A DNA stretch of 32,701 nt from Bacteroidales bacterium (GTDB taxonomy: Bacteria > Bacteroidota > Bacteroidia > Bacteroidales > F082): assembly GCA_017539045.1 (NCBI GenBank), contig JAFYHS010000020.1, forward strand, positions 1 to 32,701, given 5' to 3'. A program made the translations under genes and the position numbers. Numbering within the stretch: the stretch's first letter is position 1; each line of letters begins with the position of its first letter. The notes below the pieces were generated by a model. That model was not told the origin of the DNA, searched no databases, and worked only from the letters and a program-made list of their open reading frames with translations. This document shows, one piece after another, positions 22,882 to 31,628 of the stretch.

Positions 22882-23817
22882 ATGGATAACAATTTCAACA
22901 ACCTTTCACTTGTCCAACTCGTGCTGAAATGGAAATGGCACATCTTGATCATCACAGTGGCGGCAGCCATCTTAGGTGCCATCTTCTCCAGCTCACTGTT
23001 CATTACCCCGCTCTACAAGTCAGAGGCCGTGGCCTATCCCGCCAACATCAGCCCCTACTCCGATGAGAGCGAGACCGAACAGATGCTGCAGATCATCAAC
23101 TCGCAGTCCATCATGGACTCCATCATTGAGAAGTATGACCTGTGGTCGGACTACAAAATCGACAAGAACTACAAGTTCGCCAAGACTTACATGCTCAACG
23201 AGTACCGCAGTAAGATCAAGATCAGCAAGACTCCTTACGAGGCCGTCAGCATCTCGGTGATGGACAAGGACCCCTTTGTGGCCTGCGACATCGCCAAGGA
23301 CATCCTCAACTTCTACGACCAAAAGGTGCATAAACTGCACACCCAGAAAGTCGGTGAAGTGGTAGCCATGTATGAAAGACAGTTGAACGAGAAGCAACGT
23401 AACATCGACTCGCTGAAACAGCTTCTTACCGACTACGGCACGGAATACGGAGTGACCGACTATACCAGCCAAGCACGTGAGGTGACCAAAGGCTACCTGA
23501 GTGGTTCGGCAAAGGCCACCGAGTTGAAAAGCAACTTAGAGCAATACGGTGCCGAGGTGCTCGACCTCCGCACGAAAATCGAAGCCGAGGCCACCACGTA
23601 TGTCAACACCAAGGTTGACTACGAACAGAACTTGCGTTTCTACAACTCCGATCTTACCTATTCCAACATCGTCACCGAGCCTTTCCCGGCCGACAAGAAA
23701 GCCTTCCCGGTGCGTTGGGTAGTCGTGGCCCTCTCCGCCTTAGGCGCCATGCTGCTCTCCATCCTGGTGATCTTCATCATCGAAAACCGCAAGCGTTTCG
23801 TGGCTGAAAGCAAATAA
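22882..23817 (+). CDS. Wzz-type chain-length determinant protein (copy 2)
   Basis: Encodes 311 aa from the ATG at 22882. The open frame reaches back to 22753 through the end of the previous gene, but this start places the first membrane span correctly (HILIITVAAAILGAIF, about residues 20-35). The second span lies near 283-304 after KKAFPVRWVVV. Shared features with the first copy are LFITPLYKS, ETEQMLQ and the AFPVRW/SYPVRW motif before the last span, which indicates duplication. Two different Wzz proteins may give two modal chain lengths or form a mixed complex (inference). The ligase gene starts 3 nt after its stop. Confidence 0.85.
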   Translation: MDNNFNNLSLVQLVLKWKWHILIITVAAAILGAIFSSSLFITPLYKSEAVAYPANISPYSDESETEQMLQIINSQSIMDSIIEKYDLWSDYKIDKNYKFAKTYMLNEYRSKIKISKTPYEAVSISVMDKDPFVACDIAKDILNFYDQKVHKLHTQKVGEVVAMYERQLNEKQRNIDSLKQLLTDYGTEYGVTDYTSQAREVTKGYLSGSAKATELKSNLEQYGAEVLDLRTKIEAEATTYVNTKVDYEQNLRFYNSDLTYSNIVTEPFPADKKAFPVRWVVVALSALGAMLLSILVIFIIENRKRFVAESK

Positions 23818-23820
23818 GTC

Positions 23821-25263
23821 GTGGAGAAAAGAGCAAAAATAGCTTGGCTATATGTCGTCGCGGCCCTTTTCTTGGCCGTGGGACTGTTCCTCGTGGTGAA
23901 GAAGAACACCTACCTCTTCTTTGCCTTGCCCGTCGTTTTGGGCGTGCTCCTGCTCTACATCTTCTCCCTCGACAAGGTTCTATTGCTCACGGCATTCACC
24001 GTGCCGCTTTCAATCAACCTGAAAGCCCTCGAAGCGGGTCTGGCCATCTCCCTGCCCGCCGAGCCTCTGCTGATAGGCATTATGGTGCTTTTCTTCGCCA
24101 AAATGCTATATGACGGCAAATACGACAAACGCATCTCACACCATCCCATCGCCATCGTCATCTATTGCATGTTCGCCTGGATGCTGGTCACCACCATCAC
24201 CAGCGAGATGCCCGTAGTGTCGCTTAAATTCATATTGTCGCGACTCTGGTTTGTCGTCCCTGCCTTCTTCCTCTGTGCCATCCTTTTCAAGAACCCCAAA
24301 AACATCCACTGGTTCATCTGGCTCTATATCGCAGCCCTGTGCATCGTATGTGTTTATACCATCATCCACCATGCGCAGTTTGGCTTCGATGGCGACTCGG
24401 CACACTGGGTGATGACACCTTTCTATAACGACCACACGGCCTATGGCGCTGCCTTGGCCATCTATCTCATCCTGGCATTGACCTATGTCTTCCTGCCTGG
24501 AATAAAGACCTCACGACGCCTTATTATCATCGGTGTGGTAGCGCTCCTGAGTGTCGCCCTGGTATTCTCCAACTGCCGTGCTGCTTGGCTGAGTGTGATC
24601 GCCGCCTTGGCAGTGTTGATTTGCGTGTTGCTGAAGATCAAATTCCGTTGGATCGCCACCGTGGTGGTGGTTTTAGTAGGCCTCTTCTTCGCCTTCCAAA
24701 ACCAAATCATCGACGCTTTGGAGAAGAACAACCAAGACGCCTCTGGCGACCTGGTGGAAAACATACAATCCATCACCAACATCTCCACCGATGCTTCCAA
24801 CCTGGAACGCATCAACCGCTGGCAGTCGGCCTTCCGCCTGTTCAACGAACGTCCTGTGTTTGGTTGGGGCCCCGGCACCTACCAGTTCGTGTATGCCCCC
24901 TACCAGATGTCGAAGGAAAAGACCATCATCAGCACCAACGCCGGCGACGGTGGCAACGCCCACTCCGAATACTTCGGTCCCCTTGCCGAACAAGGCATTG
25001 TGGGTTCTATCCTTGTGTTGATCCTGGTCATCGTCACGGTTTATCATGGCATGAAAGCCTATAAACGTTGCAAAAACAGGCAAGCTAAAACGTTGGTGCT
25101 GGGCGCCACCCTCGCCTTTATCAGCTATTTCGTCCATGGACTCCTCAACAACTTTATGGACACCGACAAACTGGCCGTCCCCGTGTGGAGTCTCGCCGCT
25201 ATGATTGCCGCCGTCGACGTGTATTATGCCGACAAGGAAACGTTTGACGAGGTGAAAGAATAA
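23821..25263 (+). CDS. O-antigen ligase/polymerase family protein (Wzy_C)
   Basis: Encodes 480 aa with a GTG start 3 nt after the previous stop. It has about 11-12 membrane spans. The Wzy_C/WaaL signature is visible in ERINRWQSAFRLFNERPVFG followed by WGPGTYQF, and then NAHSEYFGPLAEQGIVGS, where the histidine belongs to the large periplasmic loop. It either joins O-polysaccharide to lipid A-core or polymerises repeat units; sequence alone does not separate WaaL from Wzy. It closes the surface polysaccharide unit just before a strong terminator. Confidence 0.88.
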   Translation: MEKRAKIAWLYVVAALFLAVGLFLVVKKNTYLFFALPVVLGVLLLYIFSLDKVLLLTAFTVPLSINLKALEAGLAISLPAEPLLIGIMVLFFAKMLYDGKYDKRISHHPIAIVIYCMFAWMLVTTITSEMPVVSLKFILSRLWFVVPAFFLCAILFKNPKNIHWFIWLYIAALCIVCVYTIIHHAQFGFDGDSAHWVMTPFYNDHTAYGAALAIYLILALTYVFLPGIKTSRRLIIIGVVALLSVALVFSNCRAAWLSVIAALAVLICVLLKIKFRWIATVVVVLVGLFFAFQNQIIDALEKNNQDASGDLVENIQSITNISTDASNLERINRWQSAFRLFNERPVFGWGPGTYQFVYAPYQMSKEKTIISTNAGDGGNAHSEYFGPLAEQGIVGSILVLILVIVTVYHGMKAYKRCKNRQAKTLVLGATLAFISYFVHGLLNNFMDTDKLAVPVWSLAAMIAAVDVYYADKETFDEVKE

Positions 25264-25281
25264 AAGCCATCAACAACAAAC

Positions 25282-25315
25282 AAAAAACGCCGTCCAAACT
25301 TGGATGGCGTTTTTT
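25282..25315. terminator. Bidirectional rho-independent terminator
   Basis: The arms 25282-25295 and 25302-25315 form a 14-bp stem: six A-T pairs outside and a GC-rich core of CGCCGTCC with GGATGGCG containing one G-T pair. The loop is six bases. T-runs follow on both strands, so it can end the polysaccharide transcript from the left and the FKBP transcript from the right. Confidence 0.92.
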
Positions 25316-25337
25316 GTTTTCACCGAAAACCTAATGC

Positions 25338-26651
25338 TTACTTGATTTCCACAAGTTCAAGATCGATCTTCAGCGGAGAATAGGCAGGTAAGAGGTCCTC
25401 GTCGATGACGAAGTCGCCAAAAGCCAATGCTGAAGGCGACACCAGCGAGACCTTTGAGCCCTTTGACATGGTCATCACAGCCTCCTCAATGGCGGGCAAC
25501 ATCTCGTTGTTACCGATCTTAAAGGTCACAGGATGTTCATACTCATAGCTCGACTCCAGCAACTCGCCTTTCAAATTGCTCATCACGTAATGCACCGTCA
25601 CCTCATCACCCCATTGGGCAACAGGACCGATACCTTCCTCTTTCCTAATGATGACAAGGCCTGACTCAGTAGGTTGCTCAGTGATGCCATTGGCCTTGAG
25701 GTAATCCTCCATGGTCTTTTGCTCAAGCGACATGAGACGTTTCGCCTCAGCCTCTTTTTGGACTTGCAGCGCCTCCATCTTCTTGTCGTAAGCGGCTTTG
25801 TCCATCACGCTGTTCATCTTCAGCAACACGACCAAAGGGGTATAAGGATCGATGTGACTCTCATAGCCCACGCTATCGAAGGCGAGCTCAGAGGGCAGCA
25901 CAAAACGCATCGTACCGCCTTCGGGCACCATGCCCAAGGCCTCGTTGAAACCAGCGCTGATGAACTCCTCGCCATATTGCATCTCAACAGGCTCGATGCC
26001 GAACGAATGCATGATGGTATCGCCCTTGGGACCGCACATGGTGAAGTCGAAATTGACGTACTCACCCATTTGTGCCGTCCTGCCCTTACCAAGTTGCTCA
26101 AGAACAATCAAGCCCGATTCCGTCACCGTATTCTTCGCGTCTTCACGAAGCGGTGCCAAAAAGTCAAGCTCAGCCTGTCGCAAGCTGTCGAGCAAGACCT
26201 TACGCTCGGCTTCAAGGATTTCATAAGGCTTCACGGAGAGCAGCTTCAGCTCGTAATAGATGGGCTTGCCCGCATATTCCTCAGGCACGTCCATCTGCAG
26301 CATGGTCATAAACACCGAGTCGGACAAGACCGCCAGTTGGGCCGAGTCACCCACATGCATCATCAGCAGACCGTCGACGACGTCGCCTTTGAAATCGGCC
26401 TCTCTGAGCACAAGTGTCATAGGCTCAGTGCCAGCAGTGGTAAACAGCAGCGTGTCGTTGAAGTACTGCGCCATCTCGAAGGTCACCTCGTCCTTCAGGC
26501 GGGGCATGACCTCTTTGTCGTTCTTGTTATAGAACTTCATATAGGCGCCATTCTTCATCTGCTTCAAGCCCGGATAGGGGGACTTGCTGCCACAGGCAAC
26601 GAAGAGCAGGCACGAAACGCCGATGAGGACCGACTTAAGAAGTCTTTTCAT
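25338..26651 (-). CDS. FKBP-like lipoprotein with degenerate isomerase domains
   Basis: Encodes 437 aa from the ATG at 26651, 1 nt after the upstream gene; an upstream ATG at 26669 is less likely because it would misplace the signal. A lipobox LLFVAC gives a lipidated cysteine at about residue 20. After a YPGLKQMKNGAYMKFYN segment shared with the two upstream paralogs there are three FKBP-like units: a cryptic N-terminal one (about 45-140), one at about 190-280 and one at about 345-437. None keeps the full active-site set: GW before the central helix reads AGF or LPA, and FDSS is lost. It is probably a chaperone or binding protein rather than an active isomerase. It is the last gene of the unit, followed by the terminator. 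Confidence 0.82.
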   Translation of the reverse strand: MKRLLKSVLIGVSCLLFVACGSKSPYPGLKQMKNGAYMKFYNKNDKEVMPRLKDEVTFEMAQYFNDTLLFTTAGTEPMTLVLREADFKGDVVDGLLMMHVGDSAQLAVLSDSVFMTMLQMDVPEEYAGKPIYYELKLLSVKPYEILEAERKVLLDSLRQAELDFLAPLREDAKNTVTESGLIVLEQLGKGRTAQMGEYVNFDFTMCGPKGDTIMHSFGIEPVEMQYGEEFISAGFNEALGMVPEGGTMRFVLPSELAFDSVGYESHIDPYTPLVVLLKMNSVMDKAAYDKKMEALQVQKEAEAKRLMSLEQKTMEDYLKANGITEQPTESGLVIIRKEEGIGPVAQWGDEVTVHYVMSNLKGELLESSYEYEHPVTFKIGNNEMLPAIEEAVMTMSKGSKVSLVSPSALAFGDFVIDEDLLPAYSPLKIDLELVEIK

Positions 26652-26652
26652 C

Positions 26653-27561
26653 TTATTCAAAGTCAACAAGTTCTACATCAAAGACCAAGTTGGAGAAAGG
26701 CATAATCTTTTCGCCAGCCTGTCTGTCGCCATAAGCGAGATAGTAAGGGATGTAAAGCACGCCCTTCTCGCCTTTCGACATCATCTGGATGCCTTCGTCC
26801 CAACCCGGGATAACCTGACCGACACCGATCGGGATGCTGATGGGTTCACCTCTCTCGACGGAGGAGTCAAACACGGTACCGTCAAGCAACTTGCCAGTGT
26901 AATGCACCTTCACCATCTTACCCACTTCGGGCTTCTCGCCATTGCCTTCCTGGGTCATCACATAGATGAGGCCCGACTCGGTAGGCTCGGCCGTAATCTT
27001 GTTCTTTGCGAGATATTCAGCCAGTTGCTCGGCAGCGGCAGCCGTCTCTTCAGCATGCTCTTCCTTCATCTTGGCGATTCTCTCATCGGTGGTCTTCTTC
27101 ACCTTGGCAGCCAAATGCTGGGCATACTCGCTCTCAGGATAAAAGTCGTCCAAACGCACATTGAAACGCATCACATCGGTCGATGCAAAGCCTTCAGGCA
27201 ACGTGGGCTGACCCATCAGCTTCATGAAGGTAGAGTCGATGTTGACAATGAAGGAGGCGGAGTCGCCTTTGTGCATCATGGCCAGACCCTCGAAGAGGTC
27301 GCCAGCAAACTGCGATTCCATGAGTTGCATCACATTGTCGGTAACAGGAATGACAACAGCCGTGTCGTTCACAGTGCAGCTGATGCCCACTTCCATCAAG
27401 TCTTGTGGTTGAGGAAGTTCGCCAGCGTTCTGGTTGTAGAACTGATAGTACAATCCGTTCTGAGTCTTTTCATAACCCGGATAAGGGTTCTTCTCGCCAC
27501 AGGCAGTCATGCCGGCAGCAATCATGGCCACAACAGCCATCATCAAGATACTTTTTTTCAT
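26653..27561 (-). CDS. FKBP-type peptidyl-prolyl isomerase lipoprotein
   Basis: Encodes 302 aa. Lipobox AGMTAC gives a lipidated cysteine at about residue 21, then NPYPGYEKTQNGLYYQFYNQ. A cryptic N-terminal FKBP-like unit (about 50-145) includes GDLFEGLAMMHKGDSASF. The C-terminal domain (about 215-302) is a canonical FKBP: VHYTGKLLDGTVFDSS, GQVIPGWDEGIQMM, IPYYLAYG and LVFDVELVDF, so catalytic and pocket residues are kept. A helical linker separates the two. The product should be an active periplasmic or outer-membrane-attached folding enzyme. It is the middle member of a run of related FKBP lipoproteins on one strand. Confidence 0.92.
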   Translation of the reverse strand: MKKSILMMAVVAMIAAGMTACGEKNPYPGYEKTQNGLYYQFYNQNAGELPQPQDLMEVGISCTVNDTAVVIPVTDNVMQLMESQFAGDLFEGLAMMHKGDSASFIVNIDSTFMKLMGQPTLPEGFASTDVMRFNVRLDDFYPESEYAQHLAAKVKKTTDERIAKMKEEHAEETAAAAEQLAEYLAKNKITAEPTESGLIYVMTQEGNGEKPEVGKMVKVHYTGKLLDGTVFDSSVERGEPISIPIGVGQVIPGWDEGIQMMSKGEKGVLYIPYYLAYGDRQAGEKIMPFSNLVFDVELVDFE

Positions 27562-27591
27562 TTTTAGTGGTATTAGATTTAGTTATGATTC

Positions 27592-28902
27592 TTATTGTTT
27601 GTCTATAACATCCAGTAATTCAACGTCGAAAACGAGGTTGGAATAAGGAGGAATATTGCCATAGGTCTCTGTGCCATAGGCCAAGGTGTAGGGCAACACA
27701 AAACGTGCCTTCTCTCCCACTCTCATCATGCCTACGCCTTCTTCCAAACCTTTCAACACCTTGCCTTTGCCATATTCAAATTCATAATAATCACCCAACT
27801 GTTCAGAGTCACCCAGAGGCGAACCGTCAATATAAGTGGCTACAAACTTGATGCGGGCGGTCTGACCCTCCTTGGGCTGAGCGCCTTCCGTGGCCACCGA
27901 CTTATTGAAGAACAGGCCCGAAGCCGTATAGTCAGTGATGTTGTTAGCCTTCAAATACTCGAAGAAAGCCTTCTCCGATTCGGCTTTCATAGCCTGCTTG
28001 GCACGTTCTTTCTCAGCCTGAAGCTCAGCTGCAGTGGTGATATGCAACAGTTTGATGTCATACACCAGGTTGGAATAAGCCGGGATGGAACCCACCGAGT
28101 GTTCGCCGTAAGCCATTTCACAAGGAATGATTGCCTTCACACGCTCGCCAAGATGCATATGTGGCACAATCGCCTCCCAACCAGGGATGGTATAGCCTTC
28201 ACCCAAAACGAAGGAGAACTTGTTAGGGCTGTCGTAAGTGGAACCCACCGACGTACCATCGAGCAACGAAGCAGAAAAATCAAGCTCCACCTTCTCGCCT
28301 TTCTCGGGACAACGGCCCGTTCCTTTCTCCAAAGGGATGATATAGACACCTGATTCGGAAGGGGCTACACTAATGCCGTTCGCAGCAATATAGTCAGCCA
28401 AACTCTTTTTCGAAGCCTCCATCATGCTCTCCTTCATCTTTTCGATGTTGGCTTGGAACTCCTCCTGCGACTGATAGCCCAACAGCTTCACCTCGTAACG
28501 GAAATAATCGTCAGCCTTCAATCCCACAGAGTCAGGATTCTGGTCATAATAATGAATGGCGATGGAATCTGCCTTGATATAGAATGAGGCCGAATCTCCA
28601 ACATGCATCATGGCATAGGCCTCTTGAAGGTCGCCAGCGAAATACTGTGCTTGCAGCTGAGCGAACACCTCTTTGGCCGACTCCTGCCAATCAAAATACA
28701 AGGAATCGTTCAGATAGCAAGCCATCTGCACTTTGAGGAAGTCCGTCAGCTTGGGCTGTTCGGCCTTGGGATCTTGGTTGTAGAATTTGTAGTACAGGCC
28801 ATCAGCTGTTTTCTTGTAACCAGGAAAACGCTGGGTACAGGCCGTCATCAATAGCATTGCCGAAAGGCAAACCATAGCGAAAAATAAAGATTTTCTCTTC
28901 AT
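27592..28902 (-). CDS. FKBP-type lipoprotein with two C-terminal FKBP domains
   Basis: Encodes 436 aa. Lipobox LLMTAC gives a lipidated cysteine at about residue 22, then FPGYKKTADGLYYKFYNQD. A cryptic N-terminal FKBP-like unit (about 50-140) is followed by an FKBP domain at about 200-290 with YTIPGWEAIVPHM, IPCEMAYG and NLVYDIKLLHI, and another at about 345-434 with VLKGLEEGVGMM, LPYTLAYG and NLVFDVELLDV. The first keeps the tryptophan of the pocket, the second has leucine there. Start lies 3 nt after the GldI-like gene. Probably a periplasmic or outer-membrane folding factor. Confidence 0.88.
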   Translation of the reverse strand: MKRKSLFFAMVCLSAMLLMTACTQRFPGYKKTADGLYYKFYNQDPKAEQPKLTDFLKVQMACYLNDSLYFDWQESAKEVFAQLQAQYFAGDLQEAYAMMHVGDSASFYIKADSIAIHYYDQNPDSVGLKADDYFRYEVKLLGYQSQEEFQANIEKMKESMMEASKKSLADYIAANGISVAPSESGVYIIPLEKGTGRCPEKGEKVELDFSASLLDGTSVGSTYDSPNKFSFVLGEGYTIPGWEAIVPHMHLGERVKAIIPCEMAYGEHSVGSIPAYSNLVYDIKLLHITTAAELQAEKERAKQAMKAESEKAFFEYLKANNITDYTASGLFFNKSVATEGAQPKEGQTARIKFVATYIDGSPLGDSEQLGDYYEFEYGKGKVLKGLEEGVGMMRVGEKARFVLPYTLAYGTETYGNIPPYSNLVFDVELLDVIDKQ

Positions 28903-28905
28903 AAC

Positions 28906-29433
28906 TTATTGTATTTCTGTTATTTTTATCGTATATACCAAAGTTGCATATTCAGGGATGCGATTGTCATCGCCATGCAGTCCATAAGCGAGATGATAAG
29001 GGATGATGAGTTTGGCCACATCGCCCTTGTGCAGATAGGTCATGGCTTCGTCGAGGCCCGACTCCACGCCGCCTTCGCCCACCACAAACACCTTGGGACC
29101 TTCGTTCTCTGACGAATAAATAAGGTCTCCAGCAATGGAATGCAGTTCATAGTCCAAAGCTACTCGCTGACCTTTTTGTATCTGTTGCTCCGTACCCTGT
29201 TTGAGGATCTGGTAGCGTAATCCCGTCCCTGTCTTCGTCATCTCCAAACCATGACGTCTCACATAATTCTCAATGTCCTCCTCTTCCTCATTCAACAGGT
29301 AACGGTTGGCCGTCTCCATGCTACTCTTCATATCGCTTTTCGACACGGCGCCAGCAGGTTTCGACGGCTTCTCATTGCAGGAGAAGGTCAAGGCCAACAG
29401 CAATAGTATCAGATATTTACAGTAACTTTTCAT
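28906..29433 (-). CDS. gldI: GldI-like FKBP lipoprotein
   Basis: Encodes 175 aa. Lipobox LALTFSC gives a lipidated cysteine at about residue 19. An N-terminal helical segment (NRYLLNEEEEDIENYVRRHG) precedes a single FKBP domain from about residue 85 (RVALDYELHSIAGDLIYSS, ESGLDEAMTYL, IPYHLAYG, ATLVYTIKITEIQ). Size and layout match GldI of the gliding/T9SS group, a lipoprotein isomerase linked to gliding in Flavobacteria; in non-gliding Bacteroidales its role is less clear. The pocket tryptophan is replaced (VESGL for VIPGW). Its start overlaps the DHH gene stop by 4 nt. Confidence 0.8.
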   Translation of the reverse strand: MKSYCKYLILLLLALTFSCNEKPSKPAGAVSKSDMKSSMETANRYLLNEEEEDIENYVRRHGLEMTKTGTGLRYQILKQGTEQQIQKGQRVALDYELHSIAGDLIYSSENEGPKVFVVGEGGVESGLDEAMTYLHKGDVAKLIIPYHLAYGLHGDDNRIPEYATLVYTIKITEIQ

Positions 29434-30461
29434 TCCGCCTCATTCAACAGTTTTTGGTATTCAGGCAAAACCGATTTCAGCTTTTCCACCGCTTCTTCAA
29501 ACGAGCACGTCAAGGTGCCACCTGCAGCATTAGTGTGGCCGCCTCCCTTAAAGTGTTTGTTGGCCAGTTCGTGCACCGAGAAAGAACCCTTCGACCTGAA
29601 GGAGAACCTAATCTGGTCTTGACGTTCGGTGATAAGCACCGACATCTTGATTTTCTGCATCGAAAGCGGATAATTCACCACGCCTTCGGTATCGCCTGCT
29701 TGATAGTTAAACTTATCCAAATCACTCTTACTCAATGCGATAATAGCAGTAGAATAGGCATCCAACACCTCCATCCTATGGTCAATGGAGAAGCCCAGCA
29801 GACGAAGACGGTTCTCCGACATGGTGTCGTAGACCAACTGGTGTATCATCGTGTAGGGCATGGACTTGCCAACGAGGATGCTACACAACTCCATGGTGCG
29901 CGGATGATAGATGGAATGGGAAAAAGAGCCAGTGTCCGTCATAATGCCCACGAGCAGGTTGGTAGCGATCGACTTCGTAAGATATTCCATGCCATAATGC
30001 AGAATAATCTCAGCCACAATCTCGGAAGCGCTTGACACACAGGTCTCTGAATAAGCGCAATAGAACTGGTCCAATTCAGGATCGCGGTGATGGTCAACCA
30101 AGATACGGGGACAACGGGTTTTACCGATCTCGTTGTGCAAGATGCCACCTCGCGACAAGTTGTTGAAATCCAACATCATGATGCAATCCGCCGCAGCAAT
30201 GGCGTCCTTGGTGCCTTCTGCATCCTGTTCGAAAACCAAGAAATCCTCGGCGCCCGGCATCCAATGCAAGAAACCAGGGAAGTCATTGGCAACCACCATT
30301 TTAACCTTATGGCCTTTGGCCTTCAAAAACTCCGACATGGCCAATACCGACCCAATGGCATCGCCATCAGGATTGACATGGCAGGCCAAGACAAAAAGCT
30401 TAGGCTCCATAAGGATGGCATCAAAGCGATCATAAAAAAGGTTCTGTTGCATAACTTCCAT
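29430..30461 (-). CDS. nrnA: DHH/DHHA1 family phosphoesterase (NrnA-like oligoribonuclease/pAp phosphatase)
   Basis: Encodes 343 aa from the ATG at 30461. The frame is open up to 30497, but that extension crosses the -7 promoter box, so the start is 30461 or the in-frame ATG at 30452. Motifs: CHVNPDGDAIGS at about 27-38, MLDFNNLSR at 96-104, DHH at 123-125 and the DHHA1 signature GGGHTNAAGG at about 306-315. The length is typical for NrnA, which degrades very short RNA and dephosphorylates pAp; c-di-NMP degradation is an alternative for this family. Cytosolic. It is the first gene of the FKBP unit, which is otherwise envelope-directed. Confidence 0.9.
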   Translation of the reverse strand: MEVMQQNLFYDRFDAILMEPKLFVLACHVNPDGDAIGSVLAMSEFLKAKGHKVKMVVANDFPGFLHWMPGAEDFLVFEQDAEGTKDAIAAADCIMMLDFNNLSRGGILHNEIGKTRCPRILVDHHRDPELDQFYCAYSETCVSSASEIVAEIILHYGMEYLTKSIATNLLVGIMTDTGSFSHSIYHPRTMELCSILVGKSMPYTMIHQLVYDTMSENRLRLLGFSIDHRMEVLDAYSTAIIALSKSDLDKFNYQAGDTEGVVNYPLSMQKIKMSVLITERQDQIRFSFRSKGSFSVHELANKHFKGGGHTNAAGGTLTCSFEEAVEKLKSVLPEYQKLLNEAE

Positions 30462-30470
30462 AAAAGTTTG

Positions 30471-30478
30471 CAAAAGTA
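30471..30478 (-). promoter_or_regulatory. -7 promoter element for the DHH-FKBP unit
   Basis: The minus strand reads TACTTTTG, an exact TAnnTTTG match, 9 nt before the ATG at 30461 and 18 nt before the one at 30452. This implies a very short leader and argues against the longer open-frame start. No clear -33 box. Confidence 0.6.
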
Positions 30479-30522
30479 CACAATTTTCTGATTCCACACC
30501 TAATTAATATAAAGGAAAAGAA

Positions 30523-30954
30523 TCAACGAGGCGAGAGGACTTCGAAAGTATTGTCCTTATACACCAGAATCATCTGCTTTATTTCATCTGAATGAGGTAG
30601 TGAAACAGTAGAAATTGCAGCATGATCCTGGTTAAAAATGATGCTGTCAGTTAATTCGGGTTCGTTTTTCTCCTCCTGAGAAGGGAGGGGTGCAGGTTGA
30701 TCTACTGGATGGAGAGGAGCGAAAGGCTCGGAAACCGTCATAGGGCCTCTGCCAAAAATGATCCAATCCAAGGTATACTCAGGAAACGTCTCTTTGAGTT
30801 TTTTGACGAAGTCGAGACTCGGGTTGTTGCGTCCCGATAAGAGGTGAGAAATATTTGAAGGTTGGATGCCTAGTCGGAGAGCAAACTCGGCAGCGGTCAA
30901 ATTTTGCGCTCGGATAATGTGGGCAATTCTGTCTTTCATTTCTGTGTTTTCCAT
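30523..30954 (-). CDS. XRE-family helix-turn-helix protein
   Basis: Encodes 143 aa. The N-terminal 70 residues are a Cro/CI-type HTH: DRIAHIIRAQNLTAAEFALRL, then GIQPSNISHLLSGRNNPSLDFVKKL, ending in LDWIIFGRGPM, a pattern frequent in Bacteroidota regulators. The C-terminal half is proline- and acid-rich with no recognised domain. It stands alone, with its own -7 element upstream next to a long AT-rich gap that may hold its operators. An ATG five codons in (MKDRIAH) is a possible alternative start. Confidence 0.87.
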   Translation of the reverse strand: MENTEMKDRIAHIIRAQNLTAAEFALRLGIQPSNISHLLSGRNNPSLDFVKKLKETFPEYTLDWIIFGRGPMTVSEPFAPLHPVDQPAPLPSQEEKNEPELTDSIIFNQDHAAISTVSLPHSDEIKQMILVYKDNTFEVLSPR

Positions 30955-31000
30955 CTTAGTGTCTCCTTAAAAATTCAGTTTTTACATCAGTTTCGGTTCA

Positions 31001-31008
31001 CAAAAGTA
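31001..31008 (-). promoter_or_regulatory. -7 promoter element for the XRE gene
   Basis: The minus strand reads TACTTTTG, an exact TAnnTTTG match, 46 nt before the XRE start. A TTTG at 31031-31034 lies 22 bp upstream, longer than the usual 19. Confidence 0.55.
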
Positions 31009-31589
31009 AACATTTTCTGATTACAAAACACAAAGCGAAGAAATTTATTTCTGTAAACTCATCAAACAATGCTAACATTTTGAAGTCTTTATTGAATAAT
31101 GCAAATCTATTTATCTATTTTTCAATATTTTGAATTAACATATAAAGCAGTACTATAATTATAGCATAAAACGGCATTCATTTAATATTTTAATTCAAAT
31201 TATATAGTATAATATGCTGATTATTTATTATTTGTATCAAATAATTGACGATTTGTCAAACAAGTAACTTCTTTCAATTATTCACTTGTGTAAAGCGACA
31301 AATTGTATATATGTAAACTATATTGTATATGCTTGATTTATATGTATTTAATAAAACTATGTTTATTTATGTAAATTCAGCAACTACTCAAGATTCACAA
31401 ATCAAAACATCGTGAATTTGGCGTTTTTCCGGCCAAAACGACCCGAAGTTCATTTCAAAAACAAACGCGCTCTAGAGGCCTAAAAAAGCCCTCCTACCCT
31501 CACACGAGAATATCCAGTTCATCATAAAAAAAGTCACTTCTATTTCCCTGTTTTTTTGTCGTGATTTTTACACCTTATTAATATAGTGC

Positions 31590-31620
31590 TTTCTCGGCTT
31601 CAAAAAAAGCCCTATCTTTG
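31590..31620 (+). promoter_or_regulatory. Promoter of the AlbA_2 gene with an inverted repeat in the spacer
   Basis: TATCTTTG at 31613-31620 is an exact -7 match, and TTTC at 31590-31593 sits at the 19-bp spacing for -33. The ATG follows 8 nt after the -7 box, so the leader is very short or absent. GGCTT (31596-31600) and AAGCC (31607-31611) form an inverted repeat in the spacer, a possible operator. Confidence 0.65.
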
Positions 31621-31628
31621 CCGCCTCG

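Larger units (their letters stand above)
30955..31628. other. AT-rich non-coding region between the XRE and AlbA_2 genes
   Basis: No convincing gene in 674 bp. About 31040-31380 is very AT-rich, unlike the rest of the window. It contains TGTAAA sites (near 31052, 31312 and 31370), a perfect 12-bp palindrome CTATAATTATAG at 31153-31164, and a near-repeat ATTGTATAT at about 31302 and 31321. Between 31393 and 31440 there are two inverted repeats: ATTCAC/GTGAAT, and CGTTTT/AAAACG around TCCGGCC. Promoters for the two flanking genes sit at its ends. Confidence 0.7.

Noticed and set aside
25674-27567. Long plus-strand open frames (343 and 327 codons) opposite the FKBP genes
   Set aside because: They are histidine/leucine-rich shadows of strongly supported FKBP lipoprotein genes on the minus strand.
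31475-31494. Terminator-like GAGG/CCTC inverted repeat
   Set aside because: The T/A run lies inside the loop rather than after the stem, and no gene ends nearby.
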